64,000 nucleotides of DNA from Rhodospirillaceae bacterium (GCA_008012315.1 SSEL01000014.1:78362-142361), one strand, 5' to 3'. Shown: positions 44,864 to 53,137, counted from the stretch's first letter. The notes: generated by a model not told the origin, from the sequence alone. Numbers and translations are program-made.

Positions 44864-46060
44864 ATGGCGGAAGTTGCGGCTGCGGGTGGTCCCGCCGGTA
44901 AGCTGGTCATTCGCAATATCGGCTTGCTGTTGAGTGGCGATATCGAAAAACCGATCCTGCCCGGCGATACAGTTGTTGCCGTCGATGGTCGTATCGCCGC
45001 TTTCGGCAAGGAGAAGGATGTCGATTGCGCGGGCGCCAAAACGGTGATCGATGCCAAAGGCTGCGCCTTGGCGCCGGGCCTGATCGACAGCCATGTTCAT
45101 CCGGTCTTTGGCGATTGGACGCCGCGCCAGAGCCAGCTCAATTGGATCGATTCCTTCCTCAATGGCGGCGTGACGACGATGATTTCCGCCGGCGAGGTGC
45201 ATTTGCCGGGCCGGCCGAAGGATGTGGTCGGCGTCAAGGCCCTGGCGATCACCGCCCAGCGGGCTTTCGATGCCTTCCGGCCGGGCGGCGTCAAGGTGCA
45301 TGCCGGTGCGCCGGTGATCGAGAAAGGCATGGTGGAGGAGGATTTCGCCGAGCTTGCCAAGGCCGGCGTCAAGCTGCTTGGGGAAGTCGGCCTAGGCTCC
45401 GTCAAGGCCGGTGACGAAGCGGGGCGCATGGTGCAATGGGCGCGCAAATACGGGATGCAATCGACGATTCACACCGGTGGTCCGTCGGTGCCCGGCTCCG
45501 GCTATATCGACAAGGACGTGATCCTGGCGGCGGATGCCGATGTGATCGGCCATATCAATGGCGGGCATACCGCCTTGCCCTTGAGCCAGATCGAATGCCT
45601 GTGCAGCCAATGCAGCCGGGCGATCGAGATCGTGCATAACGGCAATGAATTGGCTGGCCTGCATGCGTTGCGGACGGCGAGGGAGATCAAGCAGTTGCAC
45701 CGCGTGATCCTGGGCACGGATTCGCCGGCCGGGTCCGGTGTGCAGCCGCTCGGTATCCTGCGCATGATCGCGCTGCTCTCGTCGATCGGCGACACGCCGG
45801 CCGAGATCGCTTTCTGTTTCGCGACGGGGAATACGGCGCGGATCCGCGATCTTGATTGCGGCCTGATCGAAAACGGACGTGCGGCGGATTTCGTGGTGAT
45901 GGACCGGGCCCAGCATTCCTGCGGCAGCGATCTGCTGGATTCCGTGCGCAAGGGCGATTTGCCGGGTATCGGCATGGTGATCATCGATGGGATTGTGCGG
46001 GCTGCCCGATCCCGCAACACGCCACCGGCCGAGCGCCTGCCGGAAATCGTGCCGCATTAG
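44864..46060 (+). CDS. Enamidase-like amidohydrolase
   Basis: From ATG 44864 (GGGAG seven bases ahead) the protein has 398 residues. Amidohydrolase metal ligands are visible: His77 and His79 (LIDSHVHPVFGD), the bridging Glu174 (LLGEVGLGSV), His203 (TIHTGGPSV), His230 (VIGHINGGHT) and Asp286 (ILGTDSPAGSG). A glutamate instead of carboxylated lysine at the bridging position is a trait of E. barkeri enamidase. MISAGEVHLPGRPKDVVGV and the end ARSRNTPPAERLPEI also resemble it closely from memory. It would open a tetrahydro-oxonicotinate-like enamide ring to a formyl-dicarboxylate and ammonia. Substrate remains inferred. Confidence 0.87.
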   Translation: MAEVAAAGGPAGKLVIRNIGLLLSGDIEKPILPGDTVVAVDGRIAAFGKEKDVDCAGAKTVIDAKGCALAPGLIDSHVHPVFGDWTPRQSQLNWIDSFLNGGVTTMISAGEVHLPGRPKDVVGVKALAITAQRAFDAFRPGGVKVHAGAPVIEKGMVEEDFAELAKAGVKLLGEVGLGSVKAGDEAGRMVQWARKYGMQSTIHTGGPSVPGSGYIDKDVILAADADVIGHINGGHTALPLSQIECLCSQCSRAIEIVHNGNELAGLHALRTAREIKQLHRVILGTDSPAGSGVQPLGILRMIALLSSIGDTPAEIAFCFATGNTARIRDLDCGLIENGRAADFVVMDRAQHSCGSDLLDSVRKGDLPGIGMVIIDGIVRAARSRNTPPAERLPEIVPH

Positions 46061-46180
46061 AGTGCGATCCGGCTCTAGGATTGTAGACTGATCAGATGCC
46101 ACAGTGCGCTGCGCTGTCGACATCGCCGGGGTGAATGTGTTTTATGCAACGAGAAGACATGCTGATCGAGGGAGGGTTTT

Positions 46181-47299
46181 ATGTCTGCGTATGATCAACT
46201 GACCGGCGGCAAGATCAGCCGCCGTAAATTCCTGGGCGGTACGGCTGCCCTGGGTGCCGCCGCCGCGGCCACGGGATCAATTTTCGCACCGCGCATCGTG
46301 AAGGCGGATGGCGGCAAGATCACGGTCCTGAACTGGCAGGGTTATGGCACCGACGAAGCCTGGGCGCTGGATATTTTCAAGAAGAAGACCGGCATTGAGG
46401 TCGTCCACGATTACTTCAATTCCGAACCGGAAATGATCACCAAGCTGCGCACCAATCCGGGTGCTTATGACGTCGTCCTGACCAATTGCGCCTGGAATGG
46501 CGTTGCCTCGAAGGAAGGGCTCATTCAGGCGATCGATACCGCCAAGATCGCCACGTTCAAAGATCTCAATCCGACCTTCCGCGATTCGAACTTGCTGAAT
46601 GATGGCGGCAAGACCTATGGCGTCTCCTGGGTCTGGGGCATGACGGCCATTGCCTATAATACGGATGTCTTCAAATCGGCACCCGACAGCATCGAAATTT
46701 TCTGGAACGCGAAAGAAGCGAAGCGCGTTGCCTTCCGCGATGATGGGATCGAAGCGGTTTCCTTCGCGGCGATTGCCACCGGCCAGGACATGAACCATCC
46801 GAAGGACATGGCGAAGATCAAGAAGAAGCTGCTGGCCTTGAAAGGGCAGGTCGCGACCTTGTGGTCATCGGAAGACGAATTCAATAAGCTGTTCTCGGCG
46901 AAGACCTTTGACCTGTCGCCCTATTGGAGCGGGTCTGCGGCCCGCAGCCGGAGCAATTTCAAATTGCCGGTCGGCTATGTCGTGCCGAAGGAGGGCGCGA
47001 TCGGCTGGTTCGACGGTCTCGCCATCGCCAATCAGGCGCCGAATCTCGCCGGGGCCGAAGCCTTTATCAGCTATATGACCGATCCCGATTTCTATCATGA
47101 ATGGGCCACGAAGGTCGGCGCGCCGGCTTCGGCCAATTCGAAAGCCAATGAGAAGCTGCCGGCGGATGACGTCGCCCGCAAGATCCACAGCGATGAAGCG
47201 GCCATGAAGCGGCTGCAATATATGGCGCCGCTTTCGGATGAAGAACGTCAAAGCTATTCCGACCTCTGGACAGAGGTGAAAGCGGAATTCGCGAAGTAA
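46181..47299 (+). CDS. Tat-exported PotD/PotF-like solute-binding protein, orphan
   Basis: The 372-residue protein starts with a twin-arginine signal (KISRRKFLGGTAALGAAAA, cleaved near VKA), then a family 1 periplasmic-binding fold in polyamine-type style: ITVLNWQGYGTDEAWALDIF, LRTNPGAYDVVLTNCAWNGV, YGVSWVWGMTAIAYNTDVFK and AIGWFDGLAIANQAPNLAGA. GGAGGG lies seven bases before the ATG. No permease or ATPase is adjacent, unlike most binding proteins. It follows the ring-reduction operon by 120 nt on the same strand, so it may capture that pathway's substrate. Polyamines or other cations are equally possible. Confidence 0.88.
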   Translation: MSAYDQLTGGKISRRKFLGGTAALGAAAAATGSIFAPRIVKADGGKITVLNWQGYGTDEAWALDIFKKKTGIEVVHDYFNSEPEMITKLRTNPGAYDVVLTNCAWNGVASKEGLIQAIDTAKIATFKDLNPTFRDSNLLNDGGKTYGVSWVWGMTAIAYNTDVFKSAPDSIEIFWNAKEAKRVAFRDDGIEAVSFAAIATGQDMNHPKDMAKIKKKLLALKGQVATLWSSEDEFNKLFSAKTFDLSPYWSGSAARSRSNFKLPVGYVVPKEGAIGWFDGLAIANQAPNLAGAEAFISYMTDPDFYHEWATKVGAPASANSKANEKLPADDVARKIHSDEAAMKRLQYMAPLSDEERQSYSDLWTEVKAEFAK

Positions 47300-47311
47300 G
47301 ACGATGATATC

Positions 47312-47399
47312 GATCAGGCCCCGCTAGAGCGCGGTGCTTTCAAGTTGAAGCATGTTGGCTTCAACTTGAAAGCCGAATTCGGCTCTTGGGGGCCTGATC
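47312..47399. terminator. Long palindromic hairpin between convergent genes
   Basis: The core arms GCTTTCAAGTTGAAGC (47336-47351) and GCTTCAACTTGAAAGC (47358-47373) are exact inverted repeats around a six-base loop. Outer arms GATCAGGCCCC (47312-47322) and GGGGCCTGATC (47389-47399) are exact too. No T-run follows. Placed between the binding-protein gene and the convergent TetR gene, it could serve as a bidirectional terminator. A dispersed palindromic repeat is the other reading. Confidence 0.65.
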
Positions 47400-47400
47400 T

Positions 47401-47958
47401 TTACAGGTCGAGCTGTTCCCGCAACCGTTTCAGGCTTCGGCTGAAGATTTTCGGATCATTCATCGCGCGGGCCAGGACAAGCGCACCCTGGATCCCGCCG
47501 AGAATATCTTCGGTCAGGCTTCGCGCCGCTGCCGTTTCATAGCCGGCACGCGTCAGGGCCTTGTTCAGGGCCGCCGTCCAATCGGCGAAATAGCTTTGCA
47601 CCTGGTCCGCGAAGCGGTCACGGGTATTGTTCAGGGCAAAGACGCCGACGAGACAAACGCGGTGGCCGGACCGGAAATACTGCTCCACCGCCGTGAACAT
47701 ATGGTCGATGCCCGCGCGTGCATCCTGGCCGTCACGCAGCGGCTGATAGACGTTCACCTGGAACCAGGTGTCGATTTCGTCCAAGACCGCCATGGCCATC
47801 TCTTCCTTCCCGCCGGGGAAGAAGTGGTAGAGGCTGCCTTTCCCAAGCCCGGTCGCGCCGGTGATCACCGACAGGCTGGCGCCTTCGAAACCATGTTCGC
47901 GAAAAACCTCGCCGAGCACAGGAAGCACATCGCTGCGCTCAGCGACCAGGCGCGCCAT
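47401..47958 (-). CDS. TetR-family regulator
   Basis: The 185-residue protein has a TetR helix-turn-helix: RSDVLPVLGEVFREHGFEGA, then SVITGATGLGKGSLYHFFPG with the GSLYHFF end. The rest, including FALNNTRDRFADQVQSYFAD, is a ligand domain of the kind in TetR members that regulate oxidoreductases. It follows the DUF1348 gene by one base on the minus strand, so the two form a unit. The perfect palindrome TGTACCAATTGGTACA ahead of that unit is its probable operator. Confidence 0.88.
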   Translation of the reverse strand: MARLVAERSDVLPVLGEVFREHGFEGASLSVITGATGLGKGSLYHFFPGGKEEMAMAVLDEIDTWFQVNVYQPLRDGQDARAGIDHMFTAVEQYFRSGHRVCLVGVFALNNTRDRFADQVQSYFADWTAALNKALTRAGYETAAARSLTEDILGGIQGALVLARAMNDPKIFSRSLKRLREQLDL

Positions 47959-47959
47959 G

Positions 47960-48430
47960 TCAGAAGCCCAGTTCCGTCAGGCCCGGATGATCCGCCGGGC
48001 GCGGGGCCGAGGCATCCCAGCGATATTTCCGGTCACTTTCCTTGATGGGCAGATCGTTGATGCAGGCATGGCGGAACCGCATCAAGCCATTCTCATCGAA
48101 TTCCCAGTTCTCATTGCCATAGGAGCGGAACCAGTTGCGTGAGTCGTCATGCCATTCATAGGCAAAGCGAACGGCAATCCGGTTGCCGTCATGCGCCCAG
48201 ATCTCCTTGATCAGCCGGTAGTCCAGTTCTCGTGCCCATTTCCGCTGCAGGAACTGAACGATCTCCGCCCGGCCGTTGACGAATTCAGCACGATTTCGCC
48301 ATTTGCTGTCGATGGTATAGCCCAGCGAGACGCGCTCCGGGTCACGTGAATTCCAGGCGTCTTCCGCCATGCGGACCTTCTGGATCGCCGTTTCGCGTGT
48401 GAAGGGCGGAAGCGGTGGACGGCTGGTCAT
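47960..48430 (-). CDS. DUF1348 family protein (NTF2-like fold)
   Basis: From ATG 48430, with AGGAG six bases ahead, the product has 156 residues; an earlier ATG at 48448 lacks a ribosome-binding site. The family signature is strong: [39 protein letters not shown] and [20 protein letters not shown], then the end [23 protein letters not shown]1348 proteins have an NTF2-like fold with no defined reaction. It is read as a unit with the TetR gene that follows, so TetR autoregulation also controls it. Confidence 0.9.
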   Translation of the reverse strand: MTSRPPLPPFTRETAIQKVRMAEDAWNSRDPERVSLGYTIDSKWRNRAEFVNGRAEIVQFLQRKWARELDYRLIKEIWAHDGNRIAVRFAYEWHDDSRNWFRSYGNENWEFDENGLMRFRHACINDLPIKESDRKYRWDASAPRPADHPGLTELGF

Positions 48431-48459
48431 GATCGTCTCCTTTACCATTCGGAAAAATA

Positions 48460-48475
48460 TGTACCAATTGGTACA
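48460..48475. promoter_or_regulatory. Perfect 16-base operator palindrome for the TetR/DUF1348 unit
   Basis: TGTACCAATTGGTACA is an exact palindrome, 30 bases ahead of the DUF1348 start, at a position typical for a promoter-overlapping TetR operator. The regulator encoded in the same unit is the obvious ligand; binding is inference. Confidence 0.75.
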
Positions 48476-48566
48476 ATGACAACGCAGTCCTTGTCAATCC
48501 GGATAAATGGATTCCGTTTCCTCTGTTGCACCGATTGTGGCCTGCCGACGGGCGACCGGCGCGGGC

Positions 48567-49118
48567 CTAGCTGATGACGTTTTTGACGAAGCGCAGCAAA
48601 GAGGACCCCTGGTTGCTGTAGGCGTAAGGCTGGTTGGTGGGAAAATCGGCCGATTGTCCTGCGACCAGCGTCTGCGTGCCGCTGACCAGGTCCAGGGTCA
48701 GCGTGCCCTGAAGGACATAGAGAAATTCCCGCGTCCCCACTGGATCGGGCTCGGCTTGATATTTTTCGCCGGGGGCGAGGCTCCATTCCCATAGCTCGAC
48801 GCCCCGATGCGCGGCTGCGTTCTGCAGAAGGCTCGCTCGGCTGCGAGGATGTTCTCCCTGCCAGACTTCTATCGGCTTGGTCTCGCCGGGGCTGGTTTGC
48901 GACGGCGGCCGGATCAGATCGGCGAAAGGTACGTTCAGGGCATGGGCGATGCGGTCGAGGGTCGAGAGGCTGGCATTGCCCAGGGCATTCTCGATCAAGG
49001 TGATCATACGGCGGCTCAGATCCGCTCGATCGGCCAATTCCTGCTGGCTCAAGCCCAATCGTTGCCGCGCTTGGCGAATATTCTGCGAGATGTGTTCCTG
49101 AAGGACGGACAAAAGCAA
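48567..49118 (-). CDS. XRE-cupin transcriptional regulator
   Basis: The 183-residue protein has an XRE helix-turn-helix in the first 75 residues (QNIRQARQRLGLSQQELADR, ADLSRRMITLIENALGNASL, STLDRIAHALNVPFADLIRP). A C-terminal cupin domain follows (VELWEWSLAPGEKYQAEPDP, GTREFLYVLQGTLTLDLVSG, FPTNQPYAYSNQGSSLLRFV). This combination regulates amino-acid, polyamine or sulfur metabolism in many bacteria. It is divergent from an aminotransferase gene, with a 13-base direct repeat operator between, so it probably controls that gene. The start is TTG at 49118; a later TTG at codon 3 is possible. Confidence 0.87.
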   Translation of the reverse strand: MLLSVLQEHISQNIRQARQRLGLSQQELADRADLSRRMITLIENALGNASLSTLDRIAHALNVPFADLIRPPSQTSPGETKPIEVWQGEHPRSRASLLQNAAAHRGVELWEWSLAPGEKYQAEPDPVGTREFLYVLQGTLTLDLVSGTQTLVAGQSADFPTNQPYAYSNQGSSLLRFVKNVIS

Positions 49119-49135
49119 CCTCTAATCTGTGAAAT

Positions 49136-49176
49136 ATATTGCGCATTCCCTCGCATGCGCATTATATTGCGCATTC
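49136..49176. promoter_or_regulatory. Direct-repeat operator between XRE-cupin regulator and aminotransferase
   Basis: ATATTGCGCATTC occurs exactly at 49136-49148 and 49164-49176, 28 bases from start to start, with the palindrome CGCATGCG between. The interval is the whole 113-base promoter region of two divergent genes. The repeated copies fit cooperative binding by the XRE-cupin dimer. Confidence 0.65.
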
Positions 49177-49231
49177 GGTATTGATTACCGTAAGCGCAAC
49201 CTAGCATAGCAAAAGTCAGGCGTTCAGACAA

Positions 49232-50362
49232 ATGACGCGTGCCGCATTTCAGAATTTTGAGCTCGAACACTACCAGTCGCTCTACGAACATGACGTCGAA
49301 CTCAATCTGGCGGATAGCAGCGTTAAATGCCTTGGCACGCGCGAATGGCTGACACCCGATGAGCAGACGGCACTCCTCGATACTGGACTTTTCTATCCCC
49401 AAGTAAATGGGACCTTGGACTTACGTCGGCGTATCGCCGCGCTTTATGCAGGCGCCGATGCGGCCAATGTCTTGGTGACTGTCGGGGCATCCCAGGCGAA
49501 CAGCATGGTCTGTGCCACCTTGCTGCAAGCGGGTGATGAGGTTGTTGTCATGTCGCCCGGCTATCGGCAGGTCTGGGGACATGCCAAAAATCTCGGCTGT
49601 GTCGTCAAGGAGCTCCCGCTCGACCCGGCGTGCGGCTGGCGTCCCGATCTGGATGTGCTGGATCGCCTGGTGACGGCGCGGACCCGGCTGGTCGCCATCG
49701 TCAATCCCAACAACCCGACGGGAACGATCCTGTCGCTGGAAGAGGGGGAGCGCATCGTCGCGGCCTGCGCACGGGTCGGCGCCTGGCTGCATGTCGACGA
49801 AGTCTATGGCGGCACGGAAATCAATGGCGCCGGCGATACGCCGAGTTTCTGGGGCCGGTATGACCGACTGATCTGTACCAACAGTCTGTCGAAGGCCTAT
49901 GGTTTGAGCGGCCTGCGGATCGGCTGGGCGGTTGCCGACCGACAGACGATCGAAGATCTGTGGCGACGGCATGAATATGCGGTGATCGCCGCTGCGGCGC
50001 CGAGCATGACCCTCGCATCGATCGCGCTGCAGCCCGCCAAAAGACAGTTTCTGCTGGAACGGCAACGGAATTTGTCATCCGCCGGCCGCCAGGTCTTCGC
50101 GGCCTGGCTGCGCGACCAGGGCAATGTGTTCAGCCTGCTGCCATCACCGGCAACCAGCCTCGCTTTCGTTCGCTTCGATCTGCCGGTGACCTCTTTCGAA
50201 TTGGCGGAAACCATCCGACAGAAGGCGAATGTCCTGGTGGCTCCAGGCAGCTTCCTCGGCGCCGAGCAACATCTGCGCATCACCTTGGGCTATGAGCCGG
50301 AGAAAGTGGCCAAGGCCTTGGACCGTATCGGCGCTGTGGTGGCGGAAATCCGCCGGACCTAA
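49232..50362 (+). CDS. PLP-dependent aminotransferase, class I/II
   Basis: The 376-residue enzyme has fold-type I features: NVLVTVGASQANSMVCATLL for PLP phosphate contacts, VAIVNPNNPTGTILSLEEGE, LHVDEVYGGTEINGAGD with the pyridine-nitrogen Asp, and the PLP lysine in LICTNSLSKAYGLSGLRIGW. The opening is unusual in lacking the normal N-terminal helix (LNLADSSVKCLGTREWLTP). It resembles aminotransferases with capreomycidine-synthase-like and beta-elimination relatives, so substrate is open. It is divergent from the XRE-cupin regulator, likely under its control, and ends 23 bases from the convergent MocR gene. Confidence 0.88.
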   Translation: MTRAAFQNFELEHYQSLYEHDVELNLADSSVKCLGTREWLTPDEQTALLDTGLFYPQVNGTLDLRRRIAALYAGADAANVLVTVGASQANSMVCATLLQAGDEVVVMSPGYRQVWGHAKNLGCVVKELPLDPACGWRPDLDVLDRLVTARTRLVAIVNPNNPTGTILSLEEGERIVAACARVGAWLHVDEVYGGTEINGAGDTPSFWGRYDRLICTNSLSKAYGLSGLRIGWAVADRQTIEDLWRRHEYAVIAAAAPSMTLASIALQPAKRQFLLERQRNLSSAGRQVFAAWLRDQGNVFSLLPSPATSLAFVRFDLPVTSFELAETIRQKANVLVAPGSFLGAEQHLRITLGYEPEKVAKALDRIGAVVAEIRRT

Positions 50363-50385
50363 GCCATCGCTATGAGGCGGCATCG

Positions 50386-51804
50386 CTATGCGGCCAGCGC
50401 CTGTTCCAGCAGGCGCACGGTCCTCGGCGCTGTCTCGGCGGGGATATTGGTGAAGCCGAGCAAGAGCGCCGATCCGCAATCCCGCTTGATGCAATAGGTC
50501 GACAGAGCCGCGGGCGCCAAGCCGCAGGCGGTAGCCTTGCGTACCAAGGCGCGATCGCTTTCCCGCCGCTTCGGGCGGGCGAGCAGGTGAAGGCCGCCGG
50601 CGGCCAGGTCGACCCGGAACCGGTTGCCCATCCTGTCGGTCAGGGCATCGGCCAATGCCGTTCGCCGATCCGCATAGAGCTGGCGCATACGGCGGATGTG
50701 GCGGGCGAAATGGCCTTCGGCCATGAAATCGGCAATGATCTGCTCATTGAGGAGCGAGCGGCCCGATTGCAAGAGCAGGCTGATCTCCGCACAACGATCG
50801 AGCAGGTTTTCCGGCAGCACGAGATAACCGAGACGCAATGCCGGAAAGAGAACCTTGCTGAAGGTGCCGGCATAGATGACGCGATCTGCCTGATCGAGGC
50901 TTTTGAGGGCGGGCAGGGGCCGGCTGGTATAGCGGAATTCTCCGTCGTAATCGTCTTCGATGATCCAGGCATCGTTCTGCCGTGCCCAGTCGAGGAGCGC
51001 GAGCCGTCGCGGCAACGATAAGGAAACACCCAAAGGGGCTTGATGCGAGGGCGTCACCACGGCGATACGGGCATGCGCGTTAAGCGCAATGCCGGCATCT
51101 ACGCATAACCCCTCATCATCCACAGGGACAGGGACGATATCCGCACCGGTGATCTCGAATGCGCGCCGGGTCATGAAGTATCCCGGGTCTTCCAGCCAGA
51201 CGCTATCGCCCCGGTGCAACAGCAGCTCCTTCAACAGGCCCAAGGCACCTTGGAAGCCGCTGGTGATGACGACTTGCTGGGCCGAGCACTGAATGCCGCG
51301 TGCGATCGCGAGATAACTGGCGATTTGATCGCGCAAGGCCCGGTCGCCCAGTGGATCGGGATAGACCATCATCGCCGGGGTCAGGCTGCGGGCCCGGCGC
51401 ATGGCCAGACGGGACCAGAGCTTGCGAGGGAAGGCATCCAAGGCCGGCATGCCCATCTGAAAGGGACGCGCCTTTTCCAGCCGCAGGGACGGACGGTCAT
51501 CGCTGGCGCGTGGTGCTGTTTTCTGACGTTTTTTAACATTGGGCAGATGTTGGGCGATGCCGGGCGCAACGATCGTACCGGCAGCACCCTGGCCGATGAT
51601 ATAGCCTTCGCCGGCCAGCATGTTATAGGCGACATCAATCGTGCCGCGCGCGGTGCCCAACTGGCTGGCCAGGCTGCGCGCCGAAGGCAATCGCTCGCCG
51701 GGCGCCAATTGGCCACGGGCGATGGCATCGCGAAAGCGATCATAGACCTGCCGATAGACGGGGGTCCGGCTGTGGCGATCCAGTTCCGGTTGACCTAGCT
51801 TCAT
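50386..51804 (-). CDS. MocR/PdxR-type regulator (GntR HTH plus aminotransferase domain)
   Basis: The 472-residue protein joins a GntR winged helix (residues about 15-80: YRQVYDRFRDAIARGQLAPG, RLPSARSLASQLGTARGTID) to a fold-type I aminotransferase-like domain. That domain has VVITSGFQGALGLLKELLLH, IIEDDYDGEFRYTSRPLPAL and the PLP lysine region IYAGTFSKVLFPALRLGYLV. MocR proteins sense PLP and amino compounds. The gene follows the FrhB-like gene on the same strand after 88 nt. That gap contains CTGAC/GTCAG repeats that overlap its own start region, suggesting autorepression. Other targets could be the aminotransferase next door. Confidence 0.92.
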   Translation of the reverse strand: MKLGQPELDRHSRTPVYRQVYDRFRDAIARGQLAPGERLPSARSLASQLGTARGTIDVAYNMLAGEGYIIGQGAAGTIVAPGIAQHLPNVKKRQKTAPRASDDRPSLRLEKARPFQMGMPALDAFPRKLWSRLAMRRARSLTPAMMVYPDPLGDRALRDQIASYLAIARGIQCSAQQVVITSGFQGALGLLKELLLHRGDSVWLEDPGYFMTRRAFEITGADIVPVPVDDEGLCVDAGIALNAHARIAVVTPSHQAPLGVSLSLPRRLALLDWARQNDAWIIEDDYDGEFRYTSRPLPALKSLDQADRVIYAGTFSKVLFPALRLGYLVLPENLLDRCAEISLLLQSGRSLLNEQIIADFMAEGHFARHIRRMRQLYADRRTALADALTDRMGNRFRVDLAAGGLHLLARPKRRESDRALVRKATACGLAPAALSTYCIKRDCGSALLLGFTNIPAETAPRTVRLLEQALAA

Positions 51805-51810
51805 CCTGGG

Positions 51811-51843
51811 CCTCTGACTTGGCTCAGTCAGATTAGTCAGAGG
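51811..51843. promoter_or_regulatory. MocR operator with CTGACT/AGTCAG repeats
   Basis: CCTCTGACT (51811-51819) and AGTCAGAGG (51835-51843) are exact inverted repeats. Extra GTCAG/CTGAC copies lie in the loop and just beyond. The site starts seven bases ahead of the MocR start and overlaps its probable ribosome-binding site. Multiple repeats of one half-site are typical of MocR binding regions. Confidence 0.7.
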
Positions 51844-51892
51844 TCAGAACTTCTCCTACGCCAAAATGAACGGCTTTCCATCTGCAAGATGA

Positions 51893-53137
51893 TCAGGCCT
51901 GCCGAGGCACGGCCGGGGGCTCGCCCAAGCGGCCGGATTTTGCACGGACGCGCGCACCGCGCGCTTCGGCAAGATTCTGCTTCACCGTGTTTTGCCTGGC
52001 ACATTCCGCCAGCCGCAAATCGTGGACGGCCGGGATCGGCTTGCCGGCGGCCTCCATGCCTTTCAATCGTCCCCAGACAGCGCGCTTCTTGCGCACCTGA
52101 TGTGGCTGGAAGACATCGAAATCGGCAAAGCCGACCTGCCGGTCGACGGTGATGGCGCCGGCCGCGCAAGCGGCCTCGAAAAGTTCGCGTCCCCGTTCGG
52201 TGCGGACGATGATGCCGTTGAAGCCGGCATCGTCGCCGGTGGGGCCACCCCCCGGCCAGACATCCGAGGCGGCGAGATCGGCGCTTTCACCGATGGCGTC
52301 CGGGCAGATCTTGCAGCGCGGCTGGATCATCCATTTGGCCTCCTCCTCCCACATCTCCTGATAGGTCAGTTCAAAGGCGCGGCCGTCTTTGGTTTCGATG
52401 CGCGTCAGGCCGGGATTGCCATTGCCGCGATAACGGAACAGCGACAATTCATCTTCCGTGACGCCGAACCGATCCAATACGTCTTCCGATTTACTGAGAT
52501 CGGACGCGCCGCCGCAAACCAGCGTCAGGGCATACCGCATATATTGATCGACCCGTGGATCGAGTCGCGCCAGATTGCGGACAGCGCCGATATCGCAAGG
52601 CTTGGCGATCAGGGCGAAAGGTTCCTGCCGGTCTAATATATCGTTGAAATCGACCAGGGGCGCTGCCGGGCCGTAGCGGGAACCGGCCCCCTCCAATACC
52701 GAAGCCACATCGAAACTGAGACGCCGTTCGCTGCGCATCGGCTGCGTCTTGGAAGCCGAGACATGCAGCACGAACTTGACGCGGTTGCTTTGCAGCAGAA
52801 ATTGCCCCAAGGCGGTCAGGATGCCGCCTGTCGAGCTGCGGTAGCGGGTCGCCGGGTCACCGGCATAGCCGATCGCCAGATGATGGGCGCTTCCCCAGAC
52901 GGTGTCGAATATTGGCGGTTGCGATCCGTTTGCCGATGCCGCGCCAGGAATGCGCGTTCCCGGGCAAACGGCATTGATTCGCTCCAGGACAGCTTCCTGC
53001 AAAGGCTGTTTGGCAACCGGTCGCTCACGGCCTTCCGGCGTCATGACGAGGCTGATCTGATCGCCACCGGCGATACCGCGACACAGGCCACAGCCGATGC
53101 ACAGCCCATTCTCAACGATTTCCTCTAAAGTCAGCAC
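51893..53137 (-). CDS. FrhB/FdhB-family iron-sulfur flavoprotein (F420 hydrogenase beta-like)
   Basis: From GTG 53137 (AGGA five bases ahead) the product has 414 residues. The N-terminus holds an Fe-S motif, ENGLCIGCGLC, with CPG later (INAVCPGTRIPG) as the fourth ligand. The C-terminal domain, FALIAKPCDIGAVRNLARLD, KWMIQPRCKICPDAIGESAD and LAASDVWPGG, is that of the coenzyme F420 hydrogenase/dehydrogenase beta family. In bacteria without F420, related proteins use flavin to reduce other substrates. The gene heads a unit with the MocR gene and is divergent from a binding-protein gene. Function is unassigned here. The frame is open upstream to 53239. Confidence 0.85.
   Translation of the reverse strand: MLTLEEIVENGLCIGCGLCRGIAGGDQISLVMTPEGRERPVAKQPLQEAVLERINAVCPGTRIPGAASANGSQPPIFDTVWGSAHHLAIGYAGDPATRYRSSTGGILTALGQFLLQSNRVKFVLHVSASKTQPMRSERRLSFDVASVLEGAGSRYGPAAPLVDFNDILDRQEPFALIAKPCDIGAVRNLARLDPRVDQYMRYALTLVCGGASDLSKSEDVLDRFGVTEDELSLFRYRGNGNPGLTRIETKDGRAFELTYQEMWEEEAKWMIQPRCKICPDAIGESADLAASDVWPGGGPTGDDAGFNGIIVRTERGRELFEAACAAGAITVDRQVGFADFDVFQPHQVRKKRAVWGRLKGMEAAGKPIPAVHDLRLAECARQNTVKQNLAEARGARVRAKSGRLGEPPAVPRQA

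Noticed and set aside
48442..49146. Minus-strand frame of 234 codons over the XRE-cupin gene
   Set aside because: Overlaps the DNA-binding and cupin motifs in another frame and has no recognisable sequence of its own.
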